Shown here one piece after another: positions 49,568 to 57,187 of a DNA stretch of 64,000 nucleotides. Origin of the DNA: RGIG3009 sp045595845 (lineage in GTDB: Bacteria; Bacillota; Clostridia; Oscillospirales; Acutalibacteraceae); the NCBI GenBank assembly GCA_045595845.1, contig JAZOBF010000009.1, forward strand, positions 1-64,000, read 5' to 3'. Under the pieces are notes generated by a model. The model saw only the letters and a program-made list of their open reading frames with translations. It was not told the DNA's origin and ran no database searches. The translations under genes and the position numbers were made by a program. Every line of letters begins with the position of its first letter. Position 1 is the stretch's first letter.

Positions 49568-50485
49568 ATGGCTTTTACTGCACAAGATGTTAAGAAATTG
49601 CGTGATATGACCAATGTCGGTATGATGGACTGCAAAAAAGCGCTGACTGAGACCGATGGCGATATGGACAAGGCTGTTGACTGGTTGCGTGAAAAAGGCC
49701 TTGCAAAGGCTGCCAAAAAAGCTGACCGCGTTGCCGCAATGGGCGTCGCCTATGCTACCGTTGTCAACGGTGTCGGTGTTGTGATCGAGGTTAATGCTGA
49801 GACCGACTTTGCTGCCAAGACCGATGCATTTACCGATCTCGTCAAAAATTTGGCTGAGGTTGTCGCTACTCAGGCTCCTGCCGATGTGGAGGCGCTGAAA
49901 GGCTGCACTTATCCGAACAGCAATCTGACTGTCACCGAGATTATGCAGGAGAAGGTTATGTCCATCGGTGAGAATATGCAGATCCGCCGTTTCGATCGTT
50001 TCCCCGAGAACACATCCGTTGCGTATGTCCATGCGGGCGGTACACACGGCGTGTTAGTCAACCTTGCTGTTGAGGGTGACATCGATGTGACCGAAGTTGG
50101 CAAGAATGTTGCCATGCAGATTGCCGCTATGGGCCCGAAATATTGGGACAAAGCACAGGTTCCGCAGGCAGATGTTGACAAAGAACTGCAGGTTCAGATT
50201 GCTTTGATGAACAACGATCCGAACATGGCTTCCAAACCGGATGCTGTTAAAGAGAAGATTGCCGCCGGTAAGATGAACGCGTTCTACAAGGAATCTTGCT
50301 TGTTGCAACAGGAATTTGTTCGTTCCGATCTGTTCAAAGGCGATGTGGCGGGCTATATTGCCGATGCGGCTAAAAAGCTTGGCGGTACCATCACCTTTAA
50401 AGATGCTATTCACTATATTATGGGTGAAGGCATTGAGAAGAGAGAAGACGATTTTGCCGCTGAAGTGGCTTCCATGGCGAAATAA
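49568..50485 (+). CDS. tsf: Elongation factor Ts
   Basis: Nucleotide exchange factor for EF-Tu. 305 residues: N-terminal UBA-like FTAQDVKKLRDMTNVGMMDCKKAL (core TNVGMMDCKKAL), then VIEVNAETDF, RFPENTSVAYVHAGGTHG, VAMQIAAMGPKY and a C-terminal GFxVG-like region. CAGGAGG before the ATG. Ended by a terminator. Confidence 0.98.
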   Translation: MAFTAQDVKKLRDMTNVGMMDCKKALTETDGDMDKAVDWLREKGLAKAAKKADRVAAMGVAYATVVNGVGVVIEVNAETDFAAKTDAFTDLVKNLAEVVATQAPADVEALKGCTYPNSNLTVTEIMQEKVMSIGENMQIRRFDRFPENTSVAYVHAGGTHGVLVNLAVEGDIDVTEVGKNVAMQIAAMGPKYWDKAQVPQADVDKELQVQIALMNNDPNMASKPDAVKEKIAAGKMNAFYKESCLLQQEFVRSDLFKGDVAGYIADAAKKLGGTITFKDAIHYIMGEGIEKREDDFAAEVASMAK

Positions 50486-50497
50486 AATACCGTTAAT

Positions 50498-50534
50498 AAA
50501 ACGGACGAGTCTAATAATGACTCGTCCGTTTTTT
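50498..50534 (+). terminator. Rho-independent terminator after tsf
   Basis: AAAACGGACGAGTC, loop TAATAAT, GACTCGTCCGTTTTTT. Confidence 0.9.
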
Positions 50535-50550
50535 GCTTGCAATAAGCATA

Positions 50551-50603
50551 CCCACGCCCTAAAAACAGTCCACCGGACTGTTTTAACGGGCTTTTGAATC
50601 CAC
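50551..50603. repeat. 53-nt direct repeat, left copy
   Basis: Identical over 53 nt to 53360-53412. It contains the hairpin AAACAGTCC, ACC, GGACTGTTT and the arm TAACGGGCT, but lacks the left arm AGCCCGTTA found in the right copy, so this copy looks truncated at its 5' side. Weaker similarity continues ~15 nt beyond. It marks the left edge of the AT-rich island. Confidence 0.9.
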
Positions 50604-50627
50604 TTCGTTTTTTATGACCAAACCCAT

Positions 50628-51244
50628 TTAGATGACATCATCTTTTACGGTAAAATTCTTATTTACAACTGCAAGAATCTTTCTTAAAAGATTAAAATCA
50701 AAATCCTCAAATTTGGTTGTAGGAATTTCCATCCCTGTTATTTTGCGAAGCCAAGTTGCAGCCGCCGCAAATCTACCGTAATCAAGAGACAGATGAAACC
50801 CATCTCGGCAAAGTGAAATGCCACCGTTTTCATAATCAAATTCTGATACCGATTCACGCAACGTCTGAATCACGTCACCCACATTTATGATTTCCGCATT
50901 AATTGTTCGCGCTGCTTTTTCACTTGTCTCTTTAATACAACGATACATTTCAGTTTGGTTATTATTATAATTTGCAAAACCTTCGTGGTTAGAATCCGTT
51001 TCATAAGCCCATGTTTGATGAAAATATAGTTTTGCATCGGGCTGTAGTTTTCTGACCGTATTTGCTAACAAAGACAGGTACGGCTCATAAGTTAGAAACA
51101 TTCCGCTTTCCAGTGCGTTTCCAAGTCACATCCACCAATGTAAAGACTTACGGTTTGCAATTCAATGCCGTTATTCTTTGCCAATTTGTGTAGCCATTTG
51201 TGTGAATCCTGTGAAAAGCTGTTGCCAATAGAACATATTTTCAT
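50628..51244 (-). pseudogene. Broken SGNH/DUF4886-like esterase gene
   Basis: The first part, from ATG 51244, reads KICSIGNSFSQDSHKWLHKLAKN and LYIGGCDLETHW, then stops at 51092. The rest, in another frame from ~51101, resumes at TYEPYLSLL and goes on through YFHQTWAYETD to DGFHLSLDYGRF. Relative to DUF4886 relatives about 40-45 residues between HW and TYEPYL are missing. So an internal deletion shifted the frame; the GNSFS serine block and D-x-x-H (DGFH) block are now split. Start overlaps the hydrolase stop (TAATG). Confidence 0.75.
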
Positions 51245-51987
51245 TATAAAACCCTCTTGATAAATGATGTCACTATTTTGCCAAATACACTTTCGCCGTT
51301 TTGGCATACTGCCTTTACATAGGCGCAGTGCTTACCGCTCATAACCTTTAATTGTACTTTTTCGGAATGACCAAAGTGCTTAAGAGTAGAAACCAAAAGC
51401 ATTGTTTGCTCATATCTGTTTTGCATATCATCGTCCGATACAATAATTAGCATAGGTGGATATTGATCATCCTCGCCTATATGATACAGTGGAGCGGAAT
51501 CATCAATGATTACGCGACGCGTATCCACACCTCTTTCGCGCAATACATTAAAATGGCATGTGGGCTGACCGGCATCGTGAATAAATCCGGCAATATCTGT
51601 AGGCTGAATTCCGTATTTTGATAGCCAAGATTTATCAAAGCAAAGCATCTGTGAAAGATATCCACCTGCCGAACTTCCTCCGACATATATCCCATTAATT
51701 TTGCCGTATTTTCCAATGTTGTCAAACACCCATGCCACCGCATCTGCTGCATCTTCAAGAAAATCAGGATATTTTGCATTGGGATACATTCTGTAATTTG
51801 CACTTACAACCGCAATCCCCTGAGAAACCATATACTCAAAAAACACTTGTTGGTTTGACTTATCGCCGGCCTGAAGACCACCACCGTGGAAATACAGCAG
51901 CACCGAAAATTCAGCATTTTCAGGCAAATAAATGTCCAAACACTGTTTATTATTTTCATTATAACACACATCAAATACGGTTTTCAC
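51244..51987 (-). CDS. Alpha/beta hydrolase (esterase/lipase-like)
   Basis: 247 residues. Oxyanion motif LLYFHGGGLQAGDKS (HGGG), nucleophile elbow VGGSSAGGYLSQM (Ser), acidic residue near MLIIVSDDDMQ, and the likely catalytic His in SGKHCAYVK. This is the HSL/carboxylesterase type. Ribosome site AAGGGGAAG before ATG 51987. AT-rich. Middle gene of a leftward unit: SemiSWEET-like, hydrolase, broken esterase. Substrate unknown; deacetylation of a sugar or xenobiotic ester is plausible. Confidence 0.85.
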   Translation of the reverse strand: MKTVFDVCYNENNKQCLDIYLPENAEFSVLLYFHGGGLQAGDKSNQQVFFEYMVSQGIAVVSANYRMYPNAKYPDFLEDAADAVAWVFDNIGKYGKINGIYVGGSSAGGYLSQMLCFDKSWLSKYGIQPTDIAGFIHDAGQPTCHFNVLRERGVDTRRVIIDDSAPLYHIGEDDQYPPMLIIVSDDDMQNRYEQTMLLVSTLKHFGHSEKVQLKVMSGKHCAYVKAVCQNGESVFGKIVTSFIKRVL

Positions 51988-51989
51988 TT

Positions 51990-52280
51990 TTACTTCCCCT
52001 TGTCGAGACTATAATTTCTAACATAAAGACATAAATCTATCCCAACCATAATTAAATTCAATACATAAAAGAAAAGCACATACCATTTTGACGCAAATGA
52101 CATCATATATGCTTCATTCAATAACTTTGAAATAATACCTGCAATATAACCAAAGAAAATAAGACACAAAAAAGCAAGACTTTTTCCTTTGGCCGTTCTC
52201 GCCTTATATGATTTTATAACATTCATTGGCCACGATGCTCCAAAACTCACAATCATAACAACCTCTAAAAATTCTGACAT
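51990..52280 (-). CDS. SemiSWEET/PQ-loop family membrane protein
   Basis: 96 residues, three membrane segments (about 4-20, 34-54, 62-86). FGASWPMNVIKSYKARTAKGKS carries the P-x-N-x2 PQ-loop-type motif; written in parts, WPMN and KARTAKGKS. SemiSWEETs dimerise to carry sugars. ATG 52280 is 9 nt after AAAGGA; in-frame ATGs upstream overlap that site. The hydrolase starts 2 nt downstream of its stop. Confidence 0.78.
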   Translation of the reverse strand: MSEFLEVVMIVSFGASWPMNVIKSYKARTAKGKSLAFLCLIFFGYIAGIISKLLNEAYMMSFASKWYVLFFYVLNLIMVGIDLCLYVRNYSLDKGK

Positions 52281-52295
52281 AATCATCATCCTTTC

Positions 52296-52332
52296 GCAAT
52301 TCAATAGTATCATCGAATTGCTATAATGTAAA
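52296..52332 (-). promoter_or_regulatory. Promoter and dyad of the hydrolase unit
   Basis: Minus-strand TTTACA (52332-52327), 17 nt, TACTAT (52309-52304). A perfect dyad GCAATTC-N12-GAATTGC (52296-52321) covers the -10, a good place for repression. Confidence 0.55.
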
Positions 52333-52343
52333 TTATTAAATGA

Positions 52344-52388
52344 GTTATATCACTATAACTTGAATGTTAATGTTTATTGCTGTATAAT
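52344..52388 (+). promoter_or_regulatory. lysR promoter with adjoining dyad
   Basis: GTTATA-TCAC-TATAAC dyad (52344-52359) touches TTGAAT (52360-52365), 17 nt, TATAAT (52383-52388). Fits a LysR recognition site serving both divergent directions. Confidence 0.6.
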
Positions 52389-52411
52389 ATAATGAGAAAG
52401 GGGATTTTATT

Positions 52412-53263
52412 ATGGAAATATTGCAATTAAAATATTTTTGTGATGCCGCTAAAACAGAGAATTTTTCTAAAACGGCAAAGAATTTTTTGGTTCCTCCCTC
52501 TAACATTTCGCAGACCATAAAGCGTCTTGAAGCAGAACTTGAAACCCCTTTATTCGAAAGGCACTCCAATAAAATTAAGTTAAATGATTCAGGACTGTTC
52601 TTTTACAAAAATGTAAAATCGGCATTAGATTTGCTTGAAAGTGCAAAAAGTTCTTTAAAAAATCCCTTCACAGCGCAAACAGTATCAATCAATATACATA
52701 TTACTCGCCGTATTGTCATGGAGGTAATTGAAAATTTGAGAAAGATACATCAGGAAATTTCATTTATAACAGCCCACAGCCCCAATGAAAATTCCGATAA
52801 ATTTGATATTATAGTAACCGATAAACAACTGGACTTACCATATTCAAAAACCAAAGTAGCGGAAGAAAATTTTTTATTAGCCTATAACAAGAAAGTATTT
52901 TCTTTTACCAAGGATATAACTTTTTATGACCTTAAAGATTTGCCATTTATTACAATGGGTTCAGGTAGTAGTATTTATGAACATACCATCTACATTTGTA
53001 ATAGGTTAGGCTTCTCTCCCTACATTGTTTTGCAAAGCGAAGACCCATTTTATATAAGAAAATGTATTGATTTAGGGCTTGGAATTTCAATTATTCCCGA
53101 GTTATCGTGGAGTGGCCAATTTTCCGAAAACATAACTCTTAAAAATATTGGAGAAAACAAAAGAAGTATCTATATTTATAAAAAATACGGTATAAACGAA
53201 TTTGCAGACAAAACTTATGATATGTTAGTAGAAACATTTCGATGTTATAACCCTTTAGCTTAA
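52412..53263 (+). CDS. LysR-family transcriptional regulator
   Basis: 283 residues. Winged helix at 1-60 with LQLKYFCDAAKTENFSKTAK core and SNISQTIKRLEAELETPLFERHSN (split here as SQTIKRLEAELETPLF). The C-terminal periplasmic-binding-like domain senses the co-inducer. AT-rich: 17 of 60 G+C in 52921-52980 versus 35 of 60 in 54001-54060. AAAGGGGA before ATG. Diverges from the SemiSWEET-hydrolase unit, which it most likely controls. Confidence 0.92.
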   Translation: MEILQLKYFCDAAKTENFSKTAKNFLVPPSNISQTIKRLEAELETPLFERHSNKIKLNDSGLFFYKNVKSALDLLESAKSSLKNPFTAQTVSINIHITRRIVMEVIENLRKIHQEISFITAHSPNENSDKFDIIVTDKQLDLPYSKTKVAEENFLLAYNKKVFSFTKDITFYDLKDLPFITMGSGSSIYEHTIYICNRLGFSPYIVLQSEDPFYIRKCIDLGLGISIIPELSWSGQFSENITLKNIGENKRSIYIYKKYGINEFADKTYDMLVETFRCYNPLA

Positions 53264-53338
53264 TAAAAAAGGGCAGACTTAGCGATAATAAATCACTATT
53301 TAGTGCGATAGTTTGTTCTCGTCTATGAGTTTCGGTAC

Positions 53339-53401
53339 AGCCCGTTAGGGCGGTGCAATCCCACGCCCTAAAAACAGTCCACCGGACTGTTTTAACGGGC
53401 T
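53339..53401. repeat. Three-stem foldable repeat element, full copy
   Basis: Outer stem AGCCCGTTA / TAACGGGCT encloses two hairpins: AGGGCG ... CGCCCT and AAACAGTCC, ACC, GGACTGTTT. Together a three-way junction. The 3' part is the exact repeat also present at 50551. Confidence 0.7.
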
Positions 53402-53412
53402 TTTGAATCCAC
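53360..53412. repeat. 53-nt direct repeat, right copy
   Basis: Exact copy of 50551-50603, bounding the AT-rich island on the right and lying 55 nt from the 3' end of tRNA-Tyr. Its tail GAATCCACCTTCC also occurs in the T-arm/acceptor of that tRNA on the other strand. Confidence 0.9.
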
Positions 53413-53432
53413 CTTCCTTTGTTTGACCAAAA

Positions 53433-53461
53433 CAAAAAGCACCGCCTACTGGCGGTGCTCA
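53433..53461 (-). terminator. tRNA-Tyr terminator
   Basis: Minus strand: GAGCACCGCC, loop AGTA, GGCGGTGCTTTTTG, a few nt after the tRNA 3' end. Confidence 0.8.
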
Positions 53462-53467
53462 TTGTTT

Positions 53468-53552
53468 TGGTGGGGGAAGGTGGATTCGAACCACCGAAGT
53501 CACTGACAACAGATTTACAGTCTGCCCCCTTTGGCCACTCGGGAATTCCCCC
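53468..53552 (-). tRNA. tRNA-Tyr (GTA)
   Basis: 85-nt class II tRNA with a long variable arm: acceptor GGGGGAA/TTCCCCC, anticodon loop CTGTAAA (GTA, tyrosine), variable arm around TTGTCAGTGACTT, T-loop TTCGAAT, encoded CCA. It is a substrate for the queuosine enzymes encoded at the left of the window. Confidence 0.96.
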
Positions 53553-53571
53553 GCGTCGAAACGCAAGTGTT

Positions 53572-53600
53572 ACTATACCATGTAAAGCGCGGAATGTCAA
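53572..53600 (-). promoter_or_regulatory. tRNA-Tyr promoter
   Basis: Minus-strand TTGACA (53600-53595), 17 nt, TATAGT (53577-53572). Confidence 0.8.
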
Positions 53601-53661
53601 GCATTCTTTTTCAAAAAGTTTGTATTTTTTAATTTTTTGAGGGTTATTCTTGTGTCTTTTC

Positions 53662-53690
53662 TTGCTTTTCAAAATCGGGTGTGCTATCAT
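53662..53690 (+). promoter_or_regulatory. Promoter for nfnAB
   Basis: TTGCTT (53662-53667), 17 nt, TATCAT (53685-53690), 20 nt before the ATG. Confidence 0.55.
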
Positions 53691-53710
53691 ACTCGTATTG
53701 AGGTGAAACT

Positions 53711-54544
53711 ATGTACAAAATTGTTAATAAAAGAGCGTTAAACGCTTTTGTGTCGTTGATGGAAATCGAGGCACCTTTGATTGCTGTAAAAGGCAAAGCC
53801 GGACAGTTTGTGATTCTGCGTGTCAATGAAACGGGTGAGCGTATCCCGCTGACATTAGCTGATGAAAATCCCGAGCGCGGTACCATTACCATTATGTATC
53901 AAAAGGTGGGGAAAACCACGGAGCTGTTGGATACACTCTGTGTTGGCGATTTCATCTTAGATGTAGTAGGCCCTCTCGGTAAAGCGACTGAGCTTGACGG
54001 CTATAAACGCGTGGCAGTTGTGGGAGGTGGTGTCGGTTGCGCCATTGCGTATCCGGAAGCCAAAGCATTACACCGACTGGGTGCTCATGTGGATATGATT
54101 GTCGGTTTCCGCAACAAAGATATTATCATGTTGGAGGAGGAACTGCAACAAGTCAGTTCCCGCCTTTTTGTTATGACAGACGACGGCTCCAATGGTAATA
54201 AAGGATTTGTGACGGTCAAGTTACAGGAATTATTGGATACCGATGAGCCATATGATTTGGTGATTGCCATTGGGCCGTTGCCCATGATGCGGGCGGTTGC
54301 CAATGTCACAAAACCGTATGGGGCTAAAACCATTGTTTCTATGAATCCTATCATGGTCGATGGAACAGGTATGTGCGGTGGCTGCCGCTTGACCGTAGGC
54401 GGAGAAACAAAATTTGCGTGTGTAGATGGTCCTGAATTCGACGCACATCAAGTGGATTGGGATGAGGCTATGCACCGACTGGGAATGTATAAAGAACAAG
54501 AACACGCTTGCCGAATGGCTTTTATGGAAGGACGAAACGCGTGA
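53711..54544 (+). CDS. NfnA-like FAD/[2Fe-2S] subunit
   Basis: 277 residues, sulfide/dihydroorotate-dehydrogenase-like electron-transfer protein. FAD domain with IPLTLADENPERGTITIMYQ core, NAD domain VVGGGVGCAIAYPEAKAL, and C-terminal cysteines in DGTGMCGGCRLTVGGETKFACVDGPEF (as CGGC and FACVD) for the 2Fe-2S cluster. With the next gene it forms NfnAB, which couples ferredoxin and NADH to NADP+ by flavin bifurcation in anaerobes. GAGGTG precedes ATG; overlaps nfnB by one base. Confidence 0.88.
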   Translation: MYKIVNKRALNAFVSLMEIEAPLIAVKGKAGQFVILRVNETGERIPLTLADENPERGTITIMYQKVGKTTELLDTLCVGDFILDVVGPLGKATELDGYKRVAVVGGGVGCAIAYPEAKALHRLGAHVDMIVGFRNKDIIMLEEELQQVSSRLFVMTDDGSNGNKGFVTVKLQELLDTDEPYDLVIAIGPLPMMRAVANVTKPYGAKTIVSMNPIMVDGTGMCGGCRLTVGGETKFACVDGPEFDAHQVDWDEAMHRLGMYKEQEHACRMAFMEGRNA

Positions 54545-55935
54545 TGGCGATTAATAATCAACCGACAAAAACTCCTATGCCGGAACAAGAACCGACAATT
54601 CGCGCAACCAATTTTAAAGAGGTTGCTTGCGGTTATACAGCTCAAATGGCGCAAAATGAGGCACAGCGTTGTTTGAATTGCAAAACGAAGCCGTGTGTTT
54701 CCGGGTGTCCGGTCAATGTGCAAATACCTGATTTTATTCAAAAAATTACCGAGGGTGATTTCGAGGGCGCTTATCAGGTCGTGCGGGGAACGAATTCGTT
54801 GCCCGCTGTTTGCGGGCGTGTATGCCCGCAGGAAAAACAGTGCGAATCTAAGTGCGTACGCGGTATCAAAGGCGAGCCTGTCGGCATTGGTCGGTTGGAA
54901 CGTTTTGTTGCGGATACCCACATGGAAAGTTCGCCAAAATTGCAAAATCAGCCGCCGCGTAACGGTCATCGCGTAGCGGTGGTTGGTTCGGGCCCTGCAG
55001 GGCTTACCTGTGCGGGCGATTTGAACAAACTCGGTTACGATGTTACGGTTTTCGAGGCGTTTCACACGGCAGGCGGTGTGCTGATGTACGGCATTCCCGA
55101 ATTCCGTTTGCCCAAAGAGATCGTGCAAAACGAGATAAATTTGCTCAAAGAGACGGGCGTGGATATTCAGACGAACATGGTCATCGGCAAAATTTTGGAT
55201 ATCGATGAATTGTTTGAACAGGGGTTCGAAGCGGTGTTTGTCGGAAGCGGCGCCGGTCTGCCCAGCTTTATGGGAATTCCGGGTGAAGGACTGCTGGGCG
55301 TGCTGTCGGCAAATGAATTCCTAACCCGTATTAATTTAATGAAAGGGTATCATGAAGAATACGATACCCCCGTGCCGCGGGCAAAACAAGTGGCGGTTGT
55401 TGGTGGCGGCAATGTTGCGATGGATGCCGCGCGTTGTGCCAAGCGCTTGGGTGCCGAAAAGGTCTATATCGTTTATCGCCGTGGGGAAGAAGAGATGCCC
55501 GCTCGTAAAGAGGAAATCCATCACGCCAAACAAGAGGGTATTGAATTTCTCTTCTTGACGGCCCCCGTTGCCGTGCATGGAGACGATAATGGCTTTGTTA
55601 CATCCTTAGAATGTGTGTCAATGGAATTGACCGAGCCGGATGAATCCGGTAGACGCCGACCGATAGAAATCAAAGGGAGCAATCATCAACTTCCGGTCGA
55701 TATGGTGATTGCCGCTATCGGAAACACTCCCAATCCGTTGATTCGCACTACCACACCGGGATTGGAAGTGAATCGACGCGGTTGTTTGGTTGTGAATGAA
55801 GAGACCTTACAGACAACTCGTGAGGGCGTCTATGCCGGCGGAGATGCTGTTACCGGCGCCGCTACCGTCATTTTGGCAATGGGAGCGGGCAAAAAGGCGG
55901 CAACAGCTATCCATCGGTATTTAATGGGGGAATAA
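54544..55935 (+). CDS. NfnB-like / glutamate-synthase-small-subunit-like oxidoreductase
   Basis: 463 residues. N-terminal double cluster domain: CLNCKTKPCVSGCPV and VCGRVCPQEKQCESKC. FAD loop VVGSGPAGLTCAG with GGVLMYGIPEFRLPK, NADPH loop VVGGGNVAMDAARCAKRLG, and final VYAGGDAVTGAATVILAMGAGK core. GltD-like proteins are often labelled gltA; pairing with the NfnA-type gene favours Nfn. ATG 54544 (TGATG overlap) with GGAAGGAC upstream; a GTG three bases earlier is possible. Confidence 0.9.
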   Translation: MAINNQPTKTPMPEQEPTIRATNFKEVACGYTAQMAQNEAQRCLNCKTKPCVSGCPVNVQIPDFIQKITEGDFEGAYQVVRGTNSLPAVCGRVCPQEKQCESKCVRGIKGEPVGIGRLERFVADTHMESSPKLQNQPPRNGHRVAVVGSGPAGLTCAGDLNKLGYDVTVFEAFHTAGGVLMYGIPEFRLPKEIVQNEINLLKETGVDIQTNMVIGKILDIDELFEQGFEAVFVGSGAGLPSFMGIPGEGLLGVLSANEFLTRINLMKGYHEEYDTPVPRAKQVAVVGGGNVAMDAARCAKRLGAEKVYIVYRRGEEEMPARKEEIHHAKQEGIEFLFLTAPVAVHGDDNGFVTSLECVSMELTEPDESGRRRPIEIKGSNHQLPVDMVIAAIGNTPNPLIRTTTPGLEVNRRGCLVVNEETLQTTREGVYAGGDAVTGAATVILAMGAGKKAATAIHRYLMGE

Positions 55936-56028
55936 GTCGAATTTAGTCAATTTATGCAAAATTAGGAAATTATTTTGACTATTTTGACATTCTTTTTGCA
56001 ATTTGTATAAATTTTTTAAAATTAGATG

Positions 56029-56057
56029 TTGACTTTTTAAAATACTTGCGTTATACT
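56029..56057 (+). promoter_or_regulatory. Promoter for the SigH-like gene
   Basis: TTGACT (56029-56034), 17 nt, TATACT (56052-56057). The preceding 90 nt are very AT-rich, like an UP element. Confidence 0.7.
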
Positions 56058-56097
56058 ATACTCTGTTGTGAAGCGTGTTGGTATGAGGTGATCCTGT

Positions 56098-56661
56098 TTG
56101 ACTGCCTTCTTAACAGGCTTGAGCGAACTCCGTGACGAAGAACTGGCAGTTCTGGCGCATGATAAAAATGAGGAAGCGTTTACGCTTTTAGTTTCTCGGT
56201 GTTCGGGGATGTTAAAGGCGTTATCTGATAAGTATTGCACCGGAGCATGGGATCCTGAAGATTTGCAACAGGAAGGGCTTTTGGGTTTACTGTCTGCGGT
56301 GCAGACATACCGCCCCGAAACGGATGTTACTTTTCGAACCTACGCCTATGCTTGCGCTCACAACCGTATGATTTCCGCGTTACGGCGCAAAGGCATAGAA
56401 TCGGAGCTTTTGGATACGGAGGACGAGCCTGTATCCGATTTCGGTGACGATGATCCTGCCTCTCTCTTGGTACGCCAAGAAGAGTTGCTACAGTTACGCG
56501 AGCGTTTACGCGCGGGTTTAAGCGCGTTGGAGTATCGCGTATTGATGGCGCATTTAAGCGGATATTCCTACCGTGAAATTGCCCAACAACTGGGAATCAC
56601 GGAAAAAGCGGTGGATAATGCGCGTCAGCGTTTACGCCGCAAGCTATCTCTCTCTTTATGA
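56098..56661 (+). CDS. SigH-like sigma-70 factor
   Basis: 187 residues. N-terminal LRDEELAVLAHDKNEEAFTLL, region 2 WDPEDLQQEGLLGLLSAVQTY and FRTYAYACAHNRMISALRRK, region 4 LSALEYRVLMAHLSGYSYREIA with EKAVDNARQRLRRKL. The layout fits SigH of spore-formers (stationary phase, upstream of Spo0A and sigma-E), though ~25 residues shorter than Bacillus SigH. TTG start at 56098, 7 nt after GAGGTG. Alternative: a related general sigma factor. Confidence 0.8.
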   Translation: MTAFLTGLSELRDEELAVLAHDKNEEAFTLLVSRCSGMLKALSDKYCTGAWDPEDLQQEGLLGLLSAVQTYRPETDVTFRTYAYACAHNRMISALRRKGIESELLDTEDEPVSDFGDDDPASLLVRQEELLQLRERLRAGLSALEYRVLMAHLSGYSYREIAQQLGITEKAVDNARQRLRRKLSLSL

Positions 56662-56664
56662 TTG

Positions 56665-56684
56665 TAAACGGATGTACACCGTTT
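56665..56684 (+). terminator. Weak hairpin after the SigH-like gene
   Basis: AAACGG, loop ATGTACA, CCGTTTTC just after the stop codon. Small stem; may be a weak terminator. Confidence 0.4.
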
Positions 56685-56781
56685 TCAATATGCCGGGCAG
56701 CCAAATTAGAGCGTTGCTTTTTACAAGGTGCCGATCTTATTCTGTTGCAGGGCAAACATTATTACAAGTGAGGTAAGACAC

Positions 56782-57060
56782 ATGTACGAAGACAAGACTC
56801 TAGTCTGCAAGGAATGCGGCGCAGAATTTGTGTTCACCGCCGGTGAGCAGGAGTTCTATGCTGAGAAAGGCTTTGTGAACGAGCCCCAGCGCTGCAAGGC
56901 TTGCCGCGACGCTCGGAAGAACGCTGCGAGACCTGAAAGAGAGATGCACACTGCTATCTGTGCCAACTGTGGCAAAGAGGCGAAAGTGCCTTTCAAGCCT
57001 CGTGAGGACCGCCCCGTGTATTGCAGCGAGTGCTTCGCAAGCATGAGAGGCGAGGAATAA
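56782..57060 (+). CDS. Zinc-ribbon protein
   Basis: 92 residues with two zinc ribbons: LVCKECGAEFVFTAGEQEFY ... RCKACRDAR, and AICANCGKEAKVPFKPREDRPVYCSEC (as CANCGK and YCSEC). This two-part layout (zf-trcl plus a CxxC/CxxC ribbon) is common in clostridia; it may bind nucleic acid, function unknown. ATG 56782 follows GAGGT. Followed by a terminator hairpin at 57070. Confidence 0.85.
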   Translation: MYEDKTLVCKECGAEFVFTAGEQEFYAEKGFVNEPQRCKACRDARKNAARPEREMHTAICANCGKEAKVPFKPREDRPVYCSECFASMRGEE

Positions 57061-57069
57061 TTGCTTTTC

Positions 57070-57094
57070 AAAAACCGCCCAATTGGGCGGTTTT
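57070..57094 (+). terminator. Rho-independent terminator
   Basis: AAAAACCGCCC, loop AATT, GGGCGGTTTTC. Confidence 0.8.
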
Positions 57095-57124
57095 CTTGCT
57101 TTTTATTAGGAAAACGAAGAGGTC

Positions 57125-57153
57125 TTGACATTGAAATATGTCATTGGTATAAT
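57125..57153 (+). promoter_or_regulatory. Consensus promoter for livKHMGF
   Basis: TTGACA (57125-57130), 17 nt, TATAAT (57148-57153): perfect consensus in both boxes and spacing, predicting strong expression of the binding protein. Confidence 0.85.
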
Positions 57154-57187
57154 ATTATACACAATAAATTGGAAATGGGGTTTTAGT

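Noticed and set aside
50604..53359. Transposon or prophage enzymes inside the AT-rich island
   Set aside because: All frames were examined; only the regulator, SemiSWEET-like, hydrolase and broken esterase genes are present, and no integrase, transposase or resolvase motifs.
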